Shown: one piece after another, positions 54,852-63,969 of the stretch | Layout: each line of letters opens with the position of its first letter | Numbering within the stretch: position 1 is the stretch's first letter | NCBI RefSeq assembly: GCF_017303295.1 | Contig: NZ_JAFKOK010000013.1 | Span: 1 to 64,000 of the forward strand | DNA from: Rhodobacter sp. NTK016B | Lineage (GTDB): Bacteria > Pseudomonadota > Alphaproteobacteria > Rhodobacterales > Rhodobacteraceae | Direction: 5' to 3' | Length of the DNA stretch: 64,000 nucleotides | Notes under the pieces: generated by a model | Seen by the model: only the letters and a program-made list of their open reading frames with translations | The model's database searches: none | Told to the model about the DNA's origin: nothing | Position numbers and translations under genes: made by a program

Positions 54852-56351
54852 ATGCGCCTGATCCTGACCCCGCACGCGCCGCGCACCGAAGGCGCGCAGC
54901 GCTTCCTCAAGACCGGCCCGAAGCGGCTGTTCATCGATGGCGAATGGCTGGACACCGCCGAGACGTTCCCCAGCCATGACCCCGCCACCGGCGCGGAACT
55001 GGCACAAATCGCGCGCGCCACGCAGGCCGACGCAGACGAGGCCGTCGCCGCAGCGCAGGCGGCGCTGACCCGGCCCGACTGGGCGGGGATGCTGCCCGCC
55101 GCGCGCGGGGCTTTGTTGTGGAAGGTCGCCGATCTGATCGAGGCCCATGCCGACGAACTGGCCGAGCTGGAAAGCCTCGATCAAGGCAAGACCTTCGCCA
55201 CCGCGCGCTTCGGCGAGATGAACGGCGCAATCGCGCAGTTCCGCTATTACGCCGGGTTCGCCACCAAGCTGCACGGTCAGACGATCGCGCCGTCGATCGG
55301 ATACGCGCCGCCCGGCAAGCAGGTCATGGCCTATACGCGTCGTGAACCCATTGGCGTGGTGGCGGCGATCACGCCGTGGAACTCGCCCCTGTTGATGGCA
55401 GCGATGAAACTGGCGCCGGCGCTTTGCGCGGGCTGTACCATCGTGCTGAAACCGGCCGAAGAAACCTCGCTCACCGCGATCCGGCTGGTCGAGCTGATGG
55501 CCGAAGCCGGGCTGCCCGCGGGCGTGGTCAACCTGCTGACCGGCTACGGGCACGAGGTCGGCGCGGCGCTGAGCGCGCATCCGGGCGTGGCGAAAGTGGC
55601 CTTCACCGGCTCGACCGAGGTCGGGCGCCTTTTGCTGGACGCCGCGCGCGGAAACCTGAAGAAGCTGACGCTGGAGTTGGGCGGGAAATCCCCCGCGCTG
55701 GTGCTGGATGATGCCGATCTGTCGCTGGCCGTGCCGGGCGTCGCGCGCGGGATCTTCGCCAATTCCGGTCAGGTCTGCGTCGCGGGCAGCCGGGTTTATG
55801 CCCAGCGAAAGATCCATGACCAGCTGGCCGAGGGGCTGGCGAAACAGGCCGAGGGGATGCGTCTGGGGCATGGGCTGGACCCCGAAAGCGAACTGGGGCC
55901 CCTGGTACACGAAGCGCATGCCCAGCGCGTCGCGGGCTTCGTCGCGCAAGCGCGCAAGGCAGGAGCCGAAGTGCTGGCGGGCGGCATGACCAACGGCGCC
56001 TTTCATGCCCCGACGGTGATCGCGGGCGCGGCGCAGGACAGCCCGCTTCTGCGCGACGAGATCTTCGGCCCGGTGGTGTCGATCACCCCCTTCGACGAGA
56101 TCGACGAGGCGATTCAGATGGCCAACGACACCGATTTCGGACTGGCCGCGAGCGTCTGGACCGAAGGCCTGAGCGCCGCGCACCGGGTATCGGCGGCAAT
56201 CCGCGCAGGCACGGTTTGGGTCAATTGTCACAGCTTTTTCTCGCCCGAATTGCCCAAGGGCGGGCTCAAGGAAAGCGGCTGGGGCGTCGAGAACGGAGCG
56301 CAGGGGCTTGAGAATTACCTCGAGACCAAGACAGTGTGCATGGTGATTTGA
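54852..56351 (+). CDS. Aldehyde dehydrogenase
   Basis: A 499-residue NAD(P)-dependent aldehyde dehydrogenase. It shows ITPWNSPLLMAAMKLAPALCAG, the nucleotide loop FTGSTEVGR, the general-base glutamate in LELGGKSP (about 275) and the catalytic cysteine in NSGQVCVAGSR (about 309). It begins two bases after the [2Fe-2S] subunit stop, so it belongs to the operon. The likely substrate is an aldehyde produced by the GMC enzyme or by demethylation chemistry; formaldehyde itself is less usual for this family. Confidence 0.92.
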   Translation: MRLILTPHAPRTEGAQRFLKTGPKRLFIDGEWLDTAETFPSHDPATGAELAQIARATQADADEAVAAAQAALTRPDWAGMLPAARGALLWKVADLIEAHADELAELESLDQGKTFATARFGEMNGAIAQFRYYAGFATKLHGQTIAPSIGYAPPGKQVMAYTRREPIGVVAAITPWNSPLLMAAMKLAPALCAGCTIVLKPAEETSLTAIRLVELMAEAGLPAGVVNLLTGYGHEVGAALSAHPGVAKVAFTGSTEVGRLLLDAARGNLKKLTLELGGKSPALVLDDADLSLAVPGVARGIFANSGQVCVAGSRVYAQRKIHDQLAEGLAKQAEGMRLGHGLDPESELGPLVHEAHAQRVAGFVAQARKAGAEVLAGGMTNGAFHAPTVIAGAAQDSPLLRDEIFGPVVSITPFDEIDEAIQMANDTDFGLAASVWTEGLSAAHRVSAAIRAGTVWVNCHSFFSPELPKGGLKESGWGVENGAQGLENYLETKTVCMVI

Positions 56352-56409
56352 GGGGCGTCCGCGCGGTTCGCTGTGGGGCGCCCCAACGCTAACCGGGTTG
56401 GAGACCGAC

Positions 56410-56751
56410 ATGACGCCATCGTTCTGGGATGCGGAGACGCGCTTCTGGCTGGACGGGACGACAAGCTATGTGACCACCATGGCCAATGATGCGGTGATGG
56501 TGTTCCCCGCCCCGACCGGCATTCTGACGGGCGAGGCGATCCTTGAAAGCCTGAAGGAAGCGCCCCGCTGGGACGATGTCGCTTTCGATGAACGCAAGGA
56601 GACCCGCGTGGGCGACACGATGGTGCTGGCCTACCGCGCGACCGGCCATCGCGGCAAGGACCGCCCTTATGTCGCGATGTGCTCGTCGACCTATGCGCGG
56701 CAGGCCGGGTCGTGGAAGCTGGTGGCCCACCAGCAATGCCCGCAAAGCTGA
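56410..56751 (+). CDS. NTF2-like / DUF4440-type small protein
   Basis: A 113-residue protein with the cone-shaped NTF2/SnoaL-like pattern: an N-terminal helix ending FWLDGTTSYVTTMAND, then alternating strands ending SWKLVAHQQCPQS, as in DUF4440. The start ATG follows GGAGA by six bases; a TTG four codons upstream is less likely. It closes the plus-strand operon, 58 bases after the aldehyde dehydrogenase gene and 41 bases before a terminator. The role is unknown. Beta subunits of some ring-hydroxylating oxygenases share this fold, but there is no direct evidence for that here. Confidence 0.7.
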   Translation: MTPSFWDAETRFWLDGTTSYVTTMANDAVMVFPAPTGILTGEAILESLKEAPRWDDVAFDERKETRVGDTMVLAYRATGHRGKDRPYVAMCSSTYARQAGSWKLVAHQQCPQS

Positions 56752-56792
56752 GCACGGCAGGCGGCGGCGCCTTGCGCACCGGACCTGTAACC

Positions 56793-56822
56793 ACGGCGCG
56801 CGGCCCTGCGGCGCGCCGTTTT
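56793..56822 (+). terminator. Intrinsic terminator of the plus-strand operon
   Basis: Perfect nine-base stem ACGGCGCGC (56793-56801) and GCGCGCCGT (56811-56819) around a nine-base loop, ending in a T run. It lies 41 bases after the NTF2-like stop, at the boundary between the oxygenase operon and the iron transport operon. Confidence 0.75.
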
Positions 56823-56889
56823 GCAGGGCCTCTGCGTCCCCGTCCGATTGCGCCGCGTGTCGAAGCGCGTTAGACCCCGAGTCGTTATC

Positions 56890-56904
56890 TGACCGAAACA
56901 CTCA
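56890..56904. promoter_or_regulatory. TGA-N9-TCA iron-box-like site
   Basis: TGACCGAAACACTCA matches the TGA-N9-TCA form of the RirA/Iron-Rhodo-box in alphaproteobacteria. It lies 50 bases before the iron transporter's first gene. Six fixed bases could occur by chance in a gap of this size at a few percent, so the call rests on position. Confidence 0.4.
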
Positions 56905-56954
56905 GCAATACAGAGCCAGGCGAAAGGTCGGTCCTCGCAAGTACGGACTTCCTG

Positions 56955-57866
56955 ATGAAACCTTCGCTCTCGTTGTTGGCTCTGGCTATCGCGCCGCTCT
57001 TCCCCGCATCGCAGGCCCTCGCGCAAGAGGTCACGGTCGCGACATTTGCCGGACCGGCTCAGGCCCCGGCGCAGCCCGACCGCGTGGTCGCGCTCGACCT
57101 TGCAGCCATCGACTCGCTGGCGGCCTTGGGCGTGGCTCTGGATGGCGTGCCGGCGATCCGAGCGCCCGCGTATCTGGCACCTGCCCTTGATGGCGTGCCG
57201 ACCATGGGCACCCTGTTCGAGCCCGATTTCGAAAGCCTCGCGGTGATGGAGCCCGACCTGATCATCGCCGGCGGACGCTCGCAGCCGCAGGTCGCCGCGC
57301 TGAACCGGATCGCGCCGACGCTCGACATGACGATCGGCGGCGATGTCGTGGGGCAAAGCCGCGAACGACTGCGCGCTTATGGCCAGATCTTCGGGCTGCA
57401 GGACCGGGCCGAGACGCTGATCGCGCAGTCCGACGCCCAATTGGCCGAGGCGCGCGCGTCGATCGAGGGCCGTGGCGCTGCACTGATCGTGCTGACCAAT
57501 GGCGGCACCGTGTCGGCCTATGGCGGCGACAGCCGGTTCGGCTGGCTGCACAGCGCGCTGGGTCTTCCCGAAGCCGCGCCCGGTATCACCGCCGAAAACC
57601 ATGGCGAATCCGTCTCGTTCGAGTTCATCGCCGAGACCGATCCCGACTGGCTTCTCGTCATCGACCGCGCCGCCGCGATCGGGCAAGAGGGCGAAGCGGC
57701 CTCGGTCACGCTGGACAATCCGCTGGTGCAGGGCACCAGGGCGGGGCTGAGCGGGCAGATCATCTATCTCGACAGCGCGGCGCTTTATCTGGCGGGCGGC
57801 GGCGTTCAGGCGACGGCGCGGGTGGTCGGCCAGATCGCAGAGGCTTTCACCGCAGCGGGACGCTGA
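56955..57866 (+). CDS. Iron-siderophore ABC transporter periplasmic binding protein
   Basis: A 303-residue binding protein of the FatB/VctP/CeuE type. It has a Sec signal MKPSLSLLALAIAPLFPASQALAQ. The mature protein has RVVALDLAAIDSLAALGV, MEPDLIIAGGR and VLTNGGTVSAYGGDSRFGW, typical of catecholate or citrate-type ferric-siderophore receptors. No lipobox cysteine is present, so it is soluble. First gene of a four-gene import operon. Confidence 0.92.
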   Translation: MKPSLSLLALAIAPLFPASQALAQEVTVATFAGPAQAPAQPDRVVALDLAAIDSLAALGVALDGVPAIRAPAYLAPALDGVPTMGTLFEPDFESLAVMEPDLIIAGGRSQPQVAALNRIAPTLDMTIGGDVVGQSRERLRAYGQIFGLQDRAETLIAQSDAQLAEARASIEGRGAALIVLTNGGTVSAYGGDSRFGWLHSALGLPEAAPGITAENHGESVSFEFIAETDPDWLLVIDRAAAIGQEGEAASVTLDNPLVQGTRAGLSGQIIYLDSAALYLAGGGVQATARVVGQIAEAFTAAGR

Positions 57867-57870
57867 CCCT

Positions 57871-58815
57871 ATGCGCCGCCTGTTGCCTGCGCTGATCGCG
57901 CTCGCCCTTCTGACCGGGCTCAGTCTGCTGGTCGGAGCCACCAATCTTTTCGACAGCCCGCTCGACCGCTCGATGGTGCTGGCCGTCAGCCGCCTGCCCC
58001 GCACCATGGCCGCCATCCTTGCGGGCGCCGGGCTGGCGCTGGCGGGCGTGGTGATCCAGCAGACGATGCGCAACCGGCTGGTCGAGCCGGGCCTGACCGG
58101 CACGCCGGAAGCGGCGATGATCGGGCTTCTGGGCGTGACGCTGCTCGCGCCGGGGGCCGCGCTGCTGACGAAGATGTCGGTGGCCGCCTTGTCTGCGCTT
58201 CTGGGCACGGCGGGGTTCTTCGCGCTCAGCACGCGCGTGCCCCGCCGCGACCCGATGCTTCTGCCGCTGGTGGGGCTGATCTATGGCGGCATCCTTGGCG
58301 CGGCGGCGCTGTTCATCGCGTGGTCGACCGATCTCGTGCAATTCGTGGGGATCTGGCAGACCGGCGATTTCTCGGGCGTGCTGCGGGGCCGGTACGAGCT
58401 GTTATGGCTGATCGCCGCGCTCGCGGGCCTGCTCTGGCTGTTCACCGACCGCCTGACCATCCTCGGGCTGGGCGAGGATCGCGCGCGGGCGCTGGGGCTG
58501 AACGTTCGCCAGACGGTGCTGGCCGGGCTGACCATCGTCGCCATCGCCGTCGCGGTCGTGGTGGTTACCGTGGGCGCGATGCCCTTCGTAGGGCTTGTCG
58601 TGCCCAATATCGTCTCGCGGCTCTGGGGGGACAATCTGCGCGACAATCTGGGGCTCGTGGCGGTGATGGGGGGCGGTTTCGTTCTGGCCTCGGACGTGAT
58701 CGGGCGGCTGGTGCGCTGGCCCTACGAGATCCCCGCCGCCACCATCTTCGCCATCGGCGGCGCGGCGATCTTTTTGTGGCTTCTCAATCACCCCAAGGCG
58801 CACGCGCATGGCTGA
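57871..58815 (+). CDS. Iron-siderophore ABC transporter permease 1
   Basis: A 314-residue FecCD/BtuC-family permease with about nine hydrophobic helices, like VctD/FatD. The N-terminal region has RLPRTMAAILAGAGLALAGV, and the C-terminal region GAMPFVGLVVPNIVSRLWG, both family signatures. Starts four bases after the binding-protein stop and overlaps the second permease by eight bases (ATGGCTGA). Confidence 0.93.
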   Translation: MRRLLPALIALALLTGLSLLVGATNLFDSPLDRSMVLAVSRLPRTMAAILAGAGLALAGVVIQQTMRNRLVEPGLTGTPEAAMIGLLGVTLLAPGAALLTKMSVAALSALLGTAGFFALSTRVPRRDPMLLPLVGLIYGGILGAAALFIAWSTDLVQFVGIWQTGDFSGVLRGRYELLWLIAALAGLLWLFTDRLTILGLGEDRARALGLNVRQTVLAGLTIVAIAVAVVVVTVGAMPFVGLVVPNIVSRLWGDNLRDNLGLVAVMGGGFVLASDVIGRLVRWPYEIPAATIFAIGGAAIFLWLLNHPKAHAHG

Positions 58816-59752
58816 GCGGCGGCTGATCTGGCTGGCGGGCGGGCTGGCACTGGCCATCGCGCTGTTCCTGCTTTGGAACCTGCGCGCGCCCATGGGGTTC
58901 ATCCTGTCGCTCAGGGCCGAGAAGCTGGCCGCGCTGGTGCTGGTCGGGGCGGCGACCGGGGTCGCCACGGTGATCTTCCAGACCATCGCCGCCAACCGGC
59001 TGCTCACCCCCGGCATCGTCGGGTTCGACGCGCTCTTCGTGTTCCTGCAGACGGCGCTGCTCGTGGCGCTCGGCAGCGCGGGCTTCGCCGCCCTGCCCAC
59101 CTTGCCGACATTCGTGCTTGAGACCCTGTGCCTGATCGGGGCTGCGATGGCCTTGTTCGGGCTGCTCTTGCGCAAGGGGGCCGAGGATATCATCCGCATG
59201 ATCCTGACCGGCGTGATCCTGGGCGTGTTGCTGCGCGGGCTTGCGAGCTTCGCGCAGCGGCTGCTGGACCCGTCGGAATTCGCGGTCCTGCAACAGGCCA
59301 GCATCGCCAGTTTCAACGCGGTTCCGCGCGACCAGCTTGCAATAGCCGCGCTGACACTGAGTGCAGCCCTTGGGGTCGCGTGGCGGCTCGCGCCCGGCTT
59401 TGACGTCGCGCAGCTGGGGCGGATCAAGGCGCGCTCGCTGGGGCTCGACCATGACCGGCTGGTGCTGGGCGGGCTGGCGCTGGTGGCGGCGCTGGTCGCG
59501 GTGTCGACCGCGCTGGTCGGGCCGGTCACCTTTCTTGGCCTGCTGGCCGCCAGCCTTGCGCGCGCAGCCCTGCCCGACAGCCGCCACGCCCTGCTGATCC
59601 CCGCCGCCGCGCTGATCGGCGCGACGATCCTTGTTGTCGGGCAAACATTGTTCGAACGCGTGCTCGGCCTGCAATCGGCGCTGGGGATGGTGGTCGAGTT
59701 TCTGGGCGGGCTGTTGTTCCTCGTCCTTGTCCTGAGAAAGCCGGTGCCATGA
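58808..59752 (+). CDS. Iron-siderophore ABC transporter permease 2
   Basis: A 314-residue FecCD-family permease, the partner of the preceding gene, like VctG/FatC. RAEKLAALVLVGAATGVATVIFQTIAANRLLTPGIVG and VGPVTFLGLLAASLAR are characteristic. Overlaps both neighbours, so the whole importer is translationally coupled. Confidence 0.93.
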   Translation: MAERRLIWLAGGLALAIALFLLWNLRAPMGFILSLRAEKLAALVLVGAATGVATVIFQTIAANRLLTPGIVGFDALFVFLQTALLVALGSAGFAALPTLPTFVLETLCLIGAAMALFGLLLRKGAEDIIRMILTGVILGVLLRGLASFAQRLLDPSEFAVLQQASIASFNAVPRDQLAIAALTLSAALGVAWRLAPGFDVAQLGRIKARSLGLDHDRLVLGGLALVAALVAVSTALVGPVTFLGLLAASLARAALPDSRHALLIPAAALIGATILVVGQTLFERVLGLQSALGMVVEFLGGLLFLVLVLRKPVP

Positions 59753-60531
59753 TCGATATCGACCACCTGACCCTTGAGCGCGATGGCCGTGTTATCCTCG
59801 ACGATATCTCTCTGCGCCTTCCGCGCGGTGGCATCACCGCGATCATCGGTCCCAACGGCGCAGGCAAATCCACGCTGTTGCATTGCCTTGCCGGATTGCT
59901 GGCGCCCCGGTCCGGTCGGGTTCGCGTGCTGGGCCGTGACATTCATCACATCCCCGCGCGCGAGCGGGCGCGGCTTCTGGCCCTGCTCACGCAAAGCCCC
60001 GGCACGGTTCCCCGGCTCAGCGTGCGCGATCTGGTGGCTTTCGGGCGCTGGCCGCATCACCGGGGCCGCCCCGGCCCGACGGACCATGCGCTGGTCGCGC
60101 AGGCGCTTGAGCGCTTTGCGCTCACGCCCCTGGCCGCGCGCGATGTCGAAACGCTGTCGGGCGGCCAGAAACAGCGGGCCTTCGTCGCCATGGCCTATGC
60201 GCAATCGACACCGTGGATGCTGCTGGACGAGCCCCTGTCGGCGCTCGACCCGAAATATATCCGCGATATCATGGACCGCTTGCGCGACCTCGCCCCGCCC
60301 CGGCACGGATTGACCGAAGCCCCCGCCGCGAGCCGAAGCGTGCTTTTGGTACTGCACGACCTGCAGATCGCGTGGCGCTATGCCGACTGGTTCGTGTGCC
60401 TGAAGGACGGCAAGCTGCTGGCTCATGGCCCGCGCGACACGACCGTGACCGCCGATTTGCTGTCGGCCCTCTACGACACCCCGCTGCGGCTTGAGCGTGT
60501 CAGCGACAGCTCGGTCATTTTGCCCGCCTGA
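59749..60531 (+). CDS. Iron-siderophore ABC transporter ATPase
   Basis: A 260-residue ATPase of the FepC/VctC type. Walker A GPNGAGKST near 36-44, LLTQSPGTVPRLSVRDLVAFGRWPHH, LSGGQKQRAFVAMAYAQ and LLDEPLSALD. Overlaps the second permease gene by ATGA. A short insertion DLAPPRHGLTEAPAASRS lies between the D-loop region and the switch histidine. Confidence 0.94.
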   Translation: MIDIDHLTLERDGRVILDDISLRLPRGGITAIIGPNGAGKSTLLHCLAGLLAPRSGRVRVLGRDIHHIPARERARLLALLTQSPGTVPRLSVRDLVAFGRWPHHRGRPGPTDHALVAQALERFALTPLAARDVETLSGGQKQRAFVAMAYAQSTPWMLLDEPLSALDPKYIRDIMDRLRDLAPPRHGLTEAPAASRSVLLVLHDLQIAWRYADWFVCLKDGKLLAHGPRDTTVTADLLSALYDTPLRLERVSDSSVILPA

Positions 60532-60572
60532 CACGGCTTGTGCCGGCTCTTGCGCCGCGCCATGCTGTGCGG

Positions 60573-61007
60573 ATGACAGATGCCGACGCCCTGATCGCCG
60601 CCCTTGAGCTGCAGCCCCATCCCGAAGGCGGCCATTACCGCGAGACATGGCGCGCCGAGGCACCGGAGGGTGAGCGCCCGGCGGGAACGATGATCCTGTT
60701 CCTGCTCAAGGCGGGTGAGGTCTCGCACTGGCACCGGGTCGATTCGACCGAAACATGGCTCTATCACGCAGGCGCGCCGCTGATCCTGTCGACCAGCCCG
60801 GACATGACCGGCCCCGCGACCGACCGGCGGCTGGGGGCGGATGTTCTGGGCGGTCAGGCGCCGCAACTGATCGTACCCGCCGATCACTGGCAGGCCGCGC
60901 GCAGCGAGGGCGCGTTCACGCTGGTTTCCTGCGCCGTCAGCCCGGGTTTCGACTTTGCCGGTTTCACCCTCGCCCCGCCCGGTTTCGACATCCCGCGCGG
61001 TCGCTGA
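60573..61007 (+). CDS. DUF985 cupin-family protein
   Basis: A 144-residue beta-barrel cupin of the DUF985 family. Conserved signatures are LQPHPEGGHYRETWRA, the metal-site-like SHWHRVDSTETWLYHAG, and APPGFDIP near the end. I chose the ATG giving MTDADALIAAL, the usual family start. The function is unknown in general. It is 41 bases after the ATPase stop, and may be co-transcribed or independent. Confidence 0.85.
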   Translation: MTDADALIAALELQPHPEGGHYRETWRAEAPEGERPAGTMILFLLKAGEVSHWHRVDSTETWLYHAGAPLILSTSPDMTGPATDRRLGADVLGGQAPQLIVPADHWQAARSEGAFTLVSCAVSPGFDFAGFTLAPPGFDIPRGR

Positions 61008-61126
61008 AGCGCTGAAACAAGCGACCGTCGCGCGGCCCGGAAGGCGGGCGCGATTTTTCCCGTCCAACCCTCTTGCACCCGCTCGCGGCATTCGCTACAT
61101 CGCCCCCACGTTGACCATCCAAGCGC

Positions 61127-61216
61127 GGAGAGGTGCCGGAGCGGTCGAACGGGGCGGTCTCGAAAACCGTTGTGGGTGAGAGCCCACCCAGGGTTCGAAT
61201 CCCTGTCTCTCCGCCA
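61127..61216 (+). tRNA. tRNA-Ser (anticodon CGA)
   Basis: A 90-base class II tRNA including an encoded CCA end. The acceptor stem GGAGAGG (61127-61133) pairs with TCTCTCC (61206-61212). The anticodon loop is CTCGAAA between GCGGT and ACCGT, giving CGA, which reads UCG. A long variable arm (GTGGGTGAGAGCCCACC region) and GGTTCGAATCC T-loop are present, as expected of tRNA-Ser. Confidence 0.96.
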
Positions 61217-61800
61217 CTTGCCTCCGCGAAAGCGTTCTCCCGATCCTGCTGAGGCCAGATTTTCTCTTTATATTCACGGGTCATGCGGGGGGGCTGTTCA
61301 CCGGCCCATGTGCCAGAAGGGCCGGAAGCAGTCTCTCAGGGCCGTTATTCTCCAGCCCTCATGACTGCGCCGATTTAGTGAATAGCTTGTAAGTGAATGA
61401 TTTATTGTTTTTATTTCGAAGGTCGAAAATTGACTTCGACGCTAGTCTCCTTCGGTCATTTGGAACTGGGATCGAAATTTCAATCAGCTTGAAGCACATC
61501 ATCCTGTACTTTCGTCAGCGATGACATCTGCATTCCCAATTTGGATTTCGGCAGCACTGCTGCGGCGCCAAGCGGCCAAGAGATTGACTGCCAATGCAGT
61601 CTCCTCCTGTCTCCTGAGCACGCACTCCCAGACTGTTGCAACACGCCAGCCAACATCAAGCAGCTGATCGTGCACCGACCTGTCCCGCGCAACGTTCGCG
61701 TCGAACTTCGAGTGCCAGAATTCTGGACGTGTCGATGGAGTGGTTGCGCTACGGCGCCATCGCTTTAGCAGGCGCTAAGCTGCTGATGTTCCGTCATTTG
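61217..61800. other. 584-base AT-richer gap 3' of tRNA-Ser
   Basis: No recognisable gene on either strand. Short frames such as 61480-61692 (minus) and 61541-61768 (plus) have no family motifs or ribosome sites. The stretch from about 61370 to 61500 is notably AT-rich. Its position directly after a tRNA 3' end, a common integration point, hints at a past insertion, but I see no integrase and no repeat of the tRNA end within this window. Confidence 0.6.
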
Positions 61801-63168
61801 TCACGTCCTGCGCATCGCGTCTCGAGCGATGGTTTCCGCAGGATCTGTCGGCAACCTGAGGGATGCCTGAAAACCGGAAGACGACCCAGGACGCGGCGAC
61901 TTCAGAATGAGTTGGCTTCCGATCCGATCCGCGATGGCAACGACGATGGCAAGGCCCAGTCCGCTGCCATCGGTGCTTGGGTTTGCCCGCTCGAAACGGA
62001 CCGTCAGGCGGCTGAGGGTGTCGCGCGGCAGGACGGGACCGTCGTTCGACACGATCAATTGCGCATCACCCGTCAGGGTGACATCGACTGGCGCAGTCTC
62101 CGCCCCATGACGAAGCGCATTCTCCACGAGGTTTCGGCAGAGGATGCCGAAGGCGTCAGGGTCGATATCCGACATGACGGCGGTGTCCGCTAGGGTCAGC
62201 GCGATGCGGCCCGGCGCGCTTGCGCGCGCCAAGTCGTCCACCACAACACGCGCAACGGCTCTCAGGTCCGCGCTTCGGTCCATTCGCAGGCGCCCGCCTT
62301 CCGCCCGTGCAAGCTGCATCAGGCGTTCGGAAAGCCGCGTCAGGCGCTTCAGCGTCGCCTCGATTTCTGCAGCCCGCGCGTCAGTGGCCGGGTCACTCGT
62401 CTCCGACCGAAGCCTCTGCGCCTGAGCGATGGCCCCTGCCAACGGGGTTCGCAATTCGTGCGCTGCATTGGCGGCAAAGCTGCGCTCCGCCTCGAACGCT
62501 TCGCGCAACCTGGCCAAAAGGCTGTTCAGGGTAGCGGCCAGCGGGCCGATCTCTGTCGGCAGATCGTCGGCAGCAACCTCCGACAGGTCGCGGGCGCCGC
62601 GCGCCTCGAGCTGCGCGCGGAACCGGCGCAAGGGGTCAAGGCTGAAGCGAACGGCCATGACGATCGCCGCCAGCGCGAGGGGCAGCACGATCAGAAGCGG
62701 CAGGCCGAGGCCCATCTGGATTTCCCGCGCGACGGACATGCGATGCGCCAGCGGTTCGGCCACCGTGATGCGGATCGTCCCCTGGAGCGCCGCGTCGCTG
62801 TAGAGCCGGTGAGTTGCGGTCTGGCGGAACCCCGGCGCATCGTAGGGCGGGAACACTGCGGGGTCTGCCGCATGGGACTGCAGCAGGATCAGACCCTCGG
62901 CGTCCCGCACGAGATAGGTGAACAACTCGTCGTGCTCGCGAATGGGCGCGAGCCGTTGGGTCACCCCTTGGTCCTCGCGACCGACGATGTCGGTCACCGC
63001 CAGCGGCAGGATGCGTTCCGCAGTCTCGCGCAGGGCGCTGTCGAAGACCTCGTCCATCTCGCCCCGCACGATCACGGCCGTGACTGTAGCGGCCAGCAGC
63101 CACAGGATCGTCAGCACGAGGCCCAGCGACAGGCCGAGCCGCGCCTGGAGGCTCGCGGGCCAATTCAT
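61801..63168 (-). CDS. Two-component sensor histidine kinase (QseC/PmrB-like)
   Basis: A 455-residue inner-membrane kinase. One helix lies near residues 10-35, then a periplasmic sensor region of about 120 residues, a second helix near 155-175, a HAMP-like linker, and the dimerisation/phosphorylation site SFAANAAHELRTPLAGAIAQ (His about 237). ATP-binding boxes are RNLVENALRHG and DGSGLGLAIV. It starts by ATGA overlap with the response regulator stop. Signal unknown; relatives respond to metals, cations or antimicrobial peptides. Confidence 0.93.
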   Translation of the reverse strand: MNWPASLQARLGLSLGLVLTILWLLAATVTAVIVRGEMDEVFDSALRETAERILPLAVTDIVGREDQGVTQRLAPIREHDELFTYLVRDAEGLILLQSHAADPAVFPPYDAPGFRQTATHRLYSDAALQGTIRITVAEPLAHRMSVAREIQMGLGLPLLIVLPLALAAIVMAVRFSLDPLRRFRAQLEARGARDLSEVAADDLPTEIGPLAATLNSLLARLREAFEAERSFAANAAHELRTPLAGAIAQAQRLRSETSDPATDARAAEIEATLKRLTRLSERLMQLARAEGGRLRMDRSADLRAVARVVVDDLARASAPGRIALTLADTAVMSDIDPDAFGILCRNLVENALRHGAETAPVDVTLTGDAQLIVSNDGPVLPRDTLSRLTVRFERANPSTDGSGLGLAIVVAIADRIGSQLILKSPRPGSSSGFQASLRLPTDPAETIARDAMRRT

Positions 63169-63824
63169 GCTTTACCCAGTCTGTAGCCCATTCCGCGCTC
63201 GGTCTCGATGACGGCGCTCCCCAGCTTCTTGCGCAGACGGCTGACATGAACCTCTATGGTGTTGCTCTCCACCTCCACGTCGAAGGCATAGAGCTTATCC
63301 TCCAACTGCGCCTTCGACAGAAGCTGCCCCGGGCGGGACAGAAACGCCTCGAAGAGCGCCCATTCCCGCGCCGTCAGCTGGACGGACCTACCGTCGCGAT
63401 AGATGCTGTGCGCGGCCAGGTCGATCTGAAGCGACCCGTGCGTGATGATCGGGTTCGGGTTGCCGCTATAGCGCCGGGCGACCGAGCCAATTCGCGCTGA
63501 CAGTTCGGCGAGATCAAAGGGTTTCACGAGATAATCGTCGGCCCCCGCGTTCAGCCCCTCGATCCGGTCTGACACCTGGTCCAGCGCCGTCAGGATGATG
63601 ACTGGCGTCGCTTCGCCCCGTGCGCGCAAGCCCTTGAGGAAACCGATGCCACGGCCGTCGGGCAACATGAGATCGAGCAGGATCAGATCATAGGACGTGG
63701 CGTGCACGGCGTCGCCGGCAACGTCAAGCCGCGTGACCCAGTCCACCGACTGGCCATCCGCGGCTATCTGGTCTCGCACCGCGGCGCCCAGCACAGTATC
63801 GTCCTCGATCAGCAGGATGCGCAT
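63165..63824 (-). CDS. Two-component response regulator (OmpR/PhoB type)
   Basis: A 219-residue regulator. Receiver domain begins MRILLIEDDTVLG, has phospho-acceptor Asp near 51 in LILLDLMLPDG and the switch lysine in DYLVKPFDLAEL. The C-terminal winged helix contains LTAREWALFEAFLSRPGQLLSKAQLEDKLY and SNTIEVHVSRLRKKLG. The start MRILLIEDD was chosen over an in-frame ATG 17 codons upstream. It is probably divergent from the exported protein gene at the window end. Confidence 0.95.
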   Translation of the reverse strand: MRILLIEDDTVLGAAVRDQIAADGQSVDWVTRLDVAGDAVHATSYDLILLDLMLPDGRGIGFLKGLRARGEATPVIILTALDQVSDRIEGLNAGADDYLVKPFDLAELSARIGSVARRYSGNPNPIITHGSLQIDLAAHSIYRDGRSVQLTAREWALFEAFLSRPGQLLSKAQLEDKLYAFDVEVESNTIEVHVSRLRKKLGSAVIETERGMGYRLGKA

Positions 63825-63969
63825 GATGGTTCCCGTCCTTTCCCGATGACCCTCCATGATCCGTCTGGCTGACACGAAGCTGAAGCGTGTGGGCCAAGCC
63901 CCTTCAGGCTGCCGTCAGCTTCGCCGCGCATGAAGTGCATCAAGATGGCCGCAGCGAGGAGTGTGCCCC

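Noticed and set aside
54852-56351. Formaldehyde dehydrogenase dedicated to the demethylase
   Set aside because: The sequence is a general aldehyde dehydrogenase; nothing in it shows formaldehyde specificity.
56410-56751. Beta subunit of a ring-hydroxylating oxygenase
   Set aside because: Only the general NTF2-like fold is shared; sequence features are of DUF4440, and NdmC-type oxygenases are not known to need such a subunit.
61480-61768. Two short open frames after the tRNA as small genes
   Set aside because: No ribosome sites or family motifs; they overlap on opposite strands in a low-coding stretch.
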